11,720 bases of DNA from NCBI GenBank assembly GCA_004299495.1, contig SCPY01000044.1:1-11720 (forward strand), given 5' to 3'. How positions within the stretch are numbered: the stretch's first letter is position 1; each line of letters starts with the position of its first letter. The notes under the pieces were generated by a model. That model made no database searches and was not told the origin of the DNA. It worked only from the letters and a program-made list of their open reading frames with translations. The stretch is from a bacterium. Lineage in GTDB: Bacteria; Omnitrophota; Gorgyraeia; Gygaellales; UBA12090. Positions 1 to 6,000 of the stretch are shown one piece after another. The position numbers and the translations under genes were made by a program.

Positions 1-1
1 C

Positions 2-3000
2 TCTTTAATAATTTCTCACGAGCAGAGTTTGAATGGCGAGAAGATAATTCTTTCATATCGCATTGTTAGGGAAGGAGAAAAGATAGATACGCCGCGCATC
101 CCTTCATTAAATGAGATCAATGTAATGCGTCTGCCGGCAGGGATTTGGACGAAAGATGTTGTCAAGGCGGCGCAAGATGCCTGGAGAAGAATAACTATCC
201 ACGATCCTGTACTCAATCGCCGCTTTCGTAGCGATGTTGCGATCGAGCGGACTCCTTATCAGGTAGAAGCGGTAGAAAAAATATTAGACTCTTTACATAG
301 CAATGGAAATGCCCTGGTGGTTATGGCTACCGGAGCAGGAAAGACGTTTGTGGGATTTGATGCGATGCATCGTTACTTAGAGGAGCGCCGCCGCAAGCTG
401 AGTGAAGTAGAAGATCCGGGGCCAGTTTTATTCTTGGTTGATAATACAATTATCCTAAGCGAAGCCGAAAAGGCACTCCATAGGTTTTACCCCGGTAAAT
501 ATAGCACAGGGCGTATTTACGGTGGCAATGGAGAAGGAGAAGCAGCCGTATATGATAAAAGCACCGATGTAATTTTTGCAACGGTTAAGTCGCTTATTTC
601 ATCAAACGGAAAGAGGCTGGAGGCATTACTTGAAGTGCGAAAAACCATCTCGGCAGTGGTTGTTGATGAAGTGCATCATCTTCCTGCCGGGACGCATCGG
701 AAGGTTTTCAACCGTATTCAGGGGCACAGCCTTCTTCAGGGGGGCGATAGGCGCACAGTATTTATTGGATTGACAGCAACAGAAGTGCGCCCTGATCGCG
801 CCAGCGTACTTGAATTTTTTGGTAACGAGGTCACGTATGAATATACTATCGATACTGGGTGGGAGGAGGGTTTTTTGACACGTATGAATTACAATAACAG
901 AGACGAAGATATAATTGAGTGGTTGCAGAGAGAGGGAATGACTGTAGGAAGAGGCGGTGTTATAGAAGAAGGCACTCCGACATATCAGGCCTACAGGAGT
1001 AGGCAGTATAGTAACGCACGGTTCCCATTTCTATTAGAACAATATAAGTTAGCTAAAAATGGCCGGCCGGATGACCGGACGCTTATTCTTGCTCCAAATA
1101 TTGAGCGAGCCAGAGCGCTTGCTGCATACTTCTCTGCCCATGGTGTATCGGCAATTTCCCTGACATCACAAGACAAAAACAATAATCCCGAATGGTTTGA
1201 CCATGCCTATGATGCTTGGAAGGCGGGGAAGTGGCGGGAAGGCAGCCTTTACAGCAGTCATACAGTTCCTAAGGTGGTGGTCGCTGTAAGTTTATTCAGG
1301 GAAGGAGCAGATGTGCCGGCTATTAACACTGTTATCCTGTGGGCCGATACCAATTCAACTATCCGTTTTGTGCAAGGTATTGGCCGCGGGCTTCGCCCGG
1401 CTCAATTTAAAACCCATCTGACTGTTATTGATGCAGTTGGTTTGAATCGCAAGGTTCATCTAATGCAGTACTTATTTTCTCTTGTCAGTCAAGAGCGTAA
1501 AAGCCAGGAATTAGATGTTACCTCAACAGACAGCGATGAGGGTATTTTAGATCCTCATACTTTGCAGGAACGTTTGAATTCTCCCGAAGCAGGAATTATG
1601 TTTAGTCCTGATGTGACTAAGCGTATGGAAGACGTCTTCGCAGATGTGCCGACTCGGCTGGAAATGCGCCACAATGGGGATTATTCTTTGATTACAGAGA
1701 AGGAGAAGGAGATGCTTGATAAGTTTATAGCCTCTCGGCTTGGTTTTGGTTCACCGTATAATCCGCAGAAGCTGCAAAATTTTATCCGAGGGTTGGTTCA
1801 AATGCTTGAAAAAACGCAGGCCGGTGATAACGAAATAAAAAATGCCCACGATTCGTTATTGCCGGCTTTCTATGTGCTGGGGCTTTTTGAAGCCAGCGAT
1901 AATCTTAAGGAGATACCGTTGCATGCAACTACGATAATTGTGTTTAGCCGGATAATCGAATTGATGAAAATTAACGCCGCCGATCATGGCTTGGAGGATG
2001 ATAGTATATATCGTCTTTTCCCTGAGTTTCATCCAAAGCGGCGGGATATTCTGCAATGGCGCACAAGGAATCTAAGGGTATTGCGCGAAATGGCTTTTGG
2101 CCTTGACATACGCAGGATGACAGAAAATTTAATCTATGACTATTTGAAAAAACATGGAGAATTTAATCTTGAAGACGAGGTTGGGGGGGTGTTATCAGCT
2201 GAGCAGGAATCCTTGGATGATCTTGAAGAGCAGCCGACCTTGCTTATTTTTTATGCCGAAGGCGAGAAAGAACGGACTAAAGATGCCCGCAACGCCCGGT
2301 ATCAGCCGCCTACAAGTCTCTATGAGACTGGTACAGGGTGGAATCAGCGCGGACTTATTCAGGCATATCTTGGGCATAGCCATATTCAGGGCAAGCTTGA
2401 GCTTAAGGATTTTGACCTGCCGACAGATGAGTTTATAAAGCTGATCGCCCAGCGCGGGTTAATCAAGATTTCTTTGGCGCGAGAGACCTTTTTGGAATCG
2501 CTTAGCGAAGGCATCAAAGATTATCGGAAGGCATTAAGAGATAAGAAAGAGCAGAACATTGAGGAGCCTGGAAACAGGCTTTTAGGTTTGTTGCAAGATC
2601 AAAATAATAAACGGTTGGTATCTTCTCGTGATGGTGGCGAAGAGCAAGAAGGATTTTTGTCCGAAGTGCGCGAGAATTGGAAACTCTTTAAAGAAATGCA
2701 ACCCGGCGATCGCCAAGGAGAAGGCGCTCCTTGGCTGCATGCGGACATAAGAAAAAGTTTTGAGGACCTGCTTGAAATAGGTAATATGCTAAACGTTTTC
2801 CGTCCAGACGGTCTTCCTTCGGTGAGGATTACTGTTGAAGAAGTGGATGGTAAAGGAGATTATGAGCTGACTTTTACGGATGCGGATTCCGCCGGAGCAG
2901 CTTCTCACATATTGATTAGCGCGCGCGAAGATTTTTTTGACCGGACGAATGTATTCTTAAGAACAGATCACCACGATTCGCAGATTTCGCAGTTAACAGA

Positions 3001-6000
3001 GATATACCAAAAGTTTGAAGCGTCTCAGCGGAGAATTCTTGCTAACGAACTGATTAAGGCAATAAGTTTTATCGGAAAATCCGCCGAATCTACGGAAGGG
3101 ATTGTGTATGTTATCCCTGGCGGGAATGAGCTGTTTTCTGCGCTGTTGGATACTATGCTTGATACTGATACGGGAATCGAAGGATACGTTTTAGGGCCGG
3201 TTCAAGGGACTGTAACAACAGATTATTCATGGCAAAGCTATGCGATGATGCCGACAATAGAGATGATTAAGCGTAGCAGTTTACCGCCAGAGTTAGAACC
3301 GTTAGAGATAGAGAGAATACAAAGATTTGTCATTCGGGCCGGATTCGGTCCCAGATTAGATCCCAGATTAGATCCCAGATCGGATCCCGCAAAAGTAAGA
3401 TCTTCCGTGCCATACAACCACCAACTGGCAAAACTTTACGCTTTTATATATGCGCAACAGTTACCTCTTTTACCCGCAGGAGTTAGAAAACAGGTTCAAA
3501 TTATTTTTGAGAAATTAGAAAGTTTTAAAGCAAACAATGAGGCCAATAGTCTTCTTGCCGATGAATTTGAATATAACTTAAGGTGGTTATTGTTGAAGTT
3601 TGTAGACAGCCCAGGCCTTATTAAGTTATTAGAAAATCCGATTCATCGGATATTCCGTTTACTTGAGGCGAGTGATCCTAACCTGTCGTTGTCCATTACC
3701 CAAATCAAAAGCTCTCTTTCCGTTATTAGTTTTATCTTTAGTCAGGGAGCCCTCTTAAGTAAATACTTAACATTGGTAGAAACTCAACAACAACCAGGAA
3801 CGAATGATGAGACGAGGCGTCTTATTGAGTCAGAGCTTGAAAAGTTTCTTGATGATGTGTCTATGGCTGCGGATCAAGATTATTATAAGATGAGGCTTGA
3901 TAACTATTGGCCGGCCCAGCTATCCTCGCTTATATACAATCTTTTCCTGGAGGGGAAGAAAGAGAAGGCTATTCAACTTAAAGGGCATGAATCATTGCAG
4001 ACAAACCCAATAACTAATACGGCACAGAAGGAAATCGGGCCATCAGAGAAAACTGAAGAAGCGCCTCCTGCACTCAAAGAGATATCTTCGGAAGAGGAGG
4101 CGGCCGTTAAGATTCTAAATGAAGCTGTCAGCGAAGACGCGAAAAGAATAATGGTGGCTAAAAAACTGAGCGAACTCAATTTTAGCACCGTGCTCATCAA
4201 TTCAATCTTTAAGTATATTAATGAAAATGGCGGAATCGAACGTTTGGGTGAGCTCTCTTTTATTCAGAGATTCAATAATGCGCAAGATATAAAAGAAGTT
4301 CAAGACGCGTTATGGCAACTTTCTTTACAACCTCTAGAGCCCCCCGCTCCATTGTTTTTAGGTAATCAAAAGAATCTTGCCGAGCCGAAGACAGCCGCCA
4401 GCGAAATCCCCAGCAAACAAAAAGAGGGCAAAAAGAAGGGAGAGAATAGCAAGAAGAGGCCGAGGTCTACGGAAGAGAAGTTGTTAGGGTTTATTAGCGA
4501 GCTCAAAAATCCTCTTCGCAGCACAGCTGCTATCAGCGCCCTCGAAAAAATCTATGAGAAAACCCCTGACCCCAGAATAGTCAATGCCATTCTTGCTGCG
4601 GTTGGGAATGGGAATGGCGTTGAAAATTCTTATGCCCGTAACGCTGCTATTAGCGCACTTGGAAGAATCTCTGAGAAAACTTCTGACCCTAGAATAGTTG
4701 ATGTCTTGCTTGATGTGGTTAGAAATGGGAATGGCGGTGAAAAGTCTTATGTTCGCGAAGCTGCTATCAGCGCCCTCGAAAAAATCTCTGGGAAAACCCC
4801 TGACCCTAGAATAGCCGATGCCCTTCTTGCTGTAATTGGGAACGGGAAGGAAGATACTTCTCTTCGCGAAGCTGCTATCTTTGCTCTTGGGCAATTCTCT
4901 GGCCTCGATTATAGCTTATTTGACGCCTTAGTTAAAACCCTTATCGCTGTAGCCAAAGATAAGGGTGAAGATCTTTCTCTTCGCGAAGCTGCTATCAGAA
5001 AGCTTACTAAAACCCCTGACATTAGAGCCGCCGCCGCCATTATTGAACTATTAAAGGATGAATATACTTTTGTCTTCAGAGTCATCAGCCTCGACAAGAG
5101 AGCTTGGGATATTCCTGACTTTTTTATCTATAGAGTAGATGATGATAATTTAGTTGATACCTTTATTTCTGCTTTAGAGAGCGAGTCAAATATTGTTAGA
5201 GCTATCGCTATCAACGCCCTTGGAAAAATCTCTGGGAAAACCCCTGACCCTAGAATAGTCGATGCCCTTATTGCTGTAGTTGGGAACGGGAAGGAAGACC
5301 TTTCTCTGCGCAACACCGCTGTCTCTGCCCTCGAAAAAATCTATGAGAAAACCCCTGACCCCAGAATAGTCCATGCCCTTCTTGCTGCGGTTGGGAGTGG
5401 GAATGGCGTTGAAAATTCTTATGCCCGTAATGCTGCTATCAGCGCACTTGGAAGAATCTCTGAGAAAACTTCTGACCCTAGAGTTAATGCTATTATTTCT
5501 GCGGCAGGTGTGTCTTCTCCGTTTGCCTCTTCGCCTTTGGGCAAGGAGGAGAATCCCGCAGAGCCCCCCTCCGCCGCAAGCCCGATTGCGCAGGCTAACT
5601 CGCCGGTAATGAAAGACAACGAAAGAACAATAAGAAGGTATCTCGGGATCCTTAGTAATACTAATCTCCCTACAGATAAGTTCTCAAAAACTACAGAGAG
5701 TTTAATTAAGATTATTTTAGATATGATTAGCGGACAAGAAAAAATAGATGATAATCTTGGGAGTGCTATCAAAGAGCTTATCAGTATTTCACTTAAACGT
5801 CTGGATGATCCTTACAGGGATAGCTTTCGCTTAAGCGCAGCCATAGTTTTAGGTAAGATTTTAGATAAGGTTAAGGATTTAAAAATAGTTGCTGGGCTCC
5901 AGGTTATCCCGGCTTTGTTTAATCGTCTGCGAGATGATGATGAAGATGATGTTCGTTCTGCTGTGATTGAAACCATTGCTGTAGCAATGCTTTTAATAGA

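Larger units (their letters stand above)
4481..5482 (+). repeat. HEAT-like repeat array 1, coding, with recent duplications
   Basis: Residues about 1485-1818 of the giant protein are built from helical-hairpin units of 37-39 residues. Each begins with AAISAL followed by a core such as EKISGKTPDPRIVDALLAV. Alanines at the same positions begin the units at residues 1500, 1539, 1578 and 1615, and two more clear units close the array after a diverged middle around 1660-1740. The pattern fits HEAT/ARM-type solenoids, which bind proteins or nucleic acid rather than catalyse. Repetition is visible in the DNA itself, including a recurring palindrome cttcgcgaag in the LRE codons. Long open frames on the opposite strand here are by-products of this periodic codon use. 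Confidence 0.85.

Noticed and set aside
29..31. TTG at 29 as the true start of the giant protein.
   Set aside because: The frame is open to the window edge and no good Shine-Dalgarno sequence precedes TTG, so an upstream start is more likely. It cannot be excluded, since the helicase motifs begin only at residue 75.
2154..2438. A 94-codon + strand open frame overlapping the giant gene in another frame.
   Set aside because: Nested in a frame with clear continuous coding, with no ribosome site and no recognisable family.
4484..4894. A 136-codon open frame on the minus strand across HEAT array 1, and similar ones at 5128-5374 and 5419-5772.
   Set aside because: They arise because the repeated codons on the + strand avoid stops on the other strand. 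Their translations are themselves repetitive, and they lie wholly inside the strong giant CDS.
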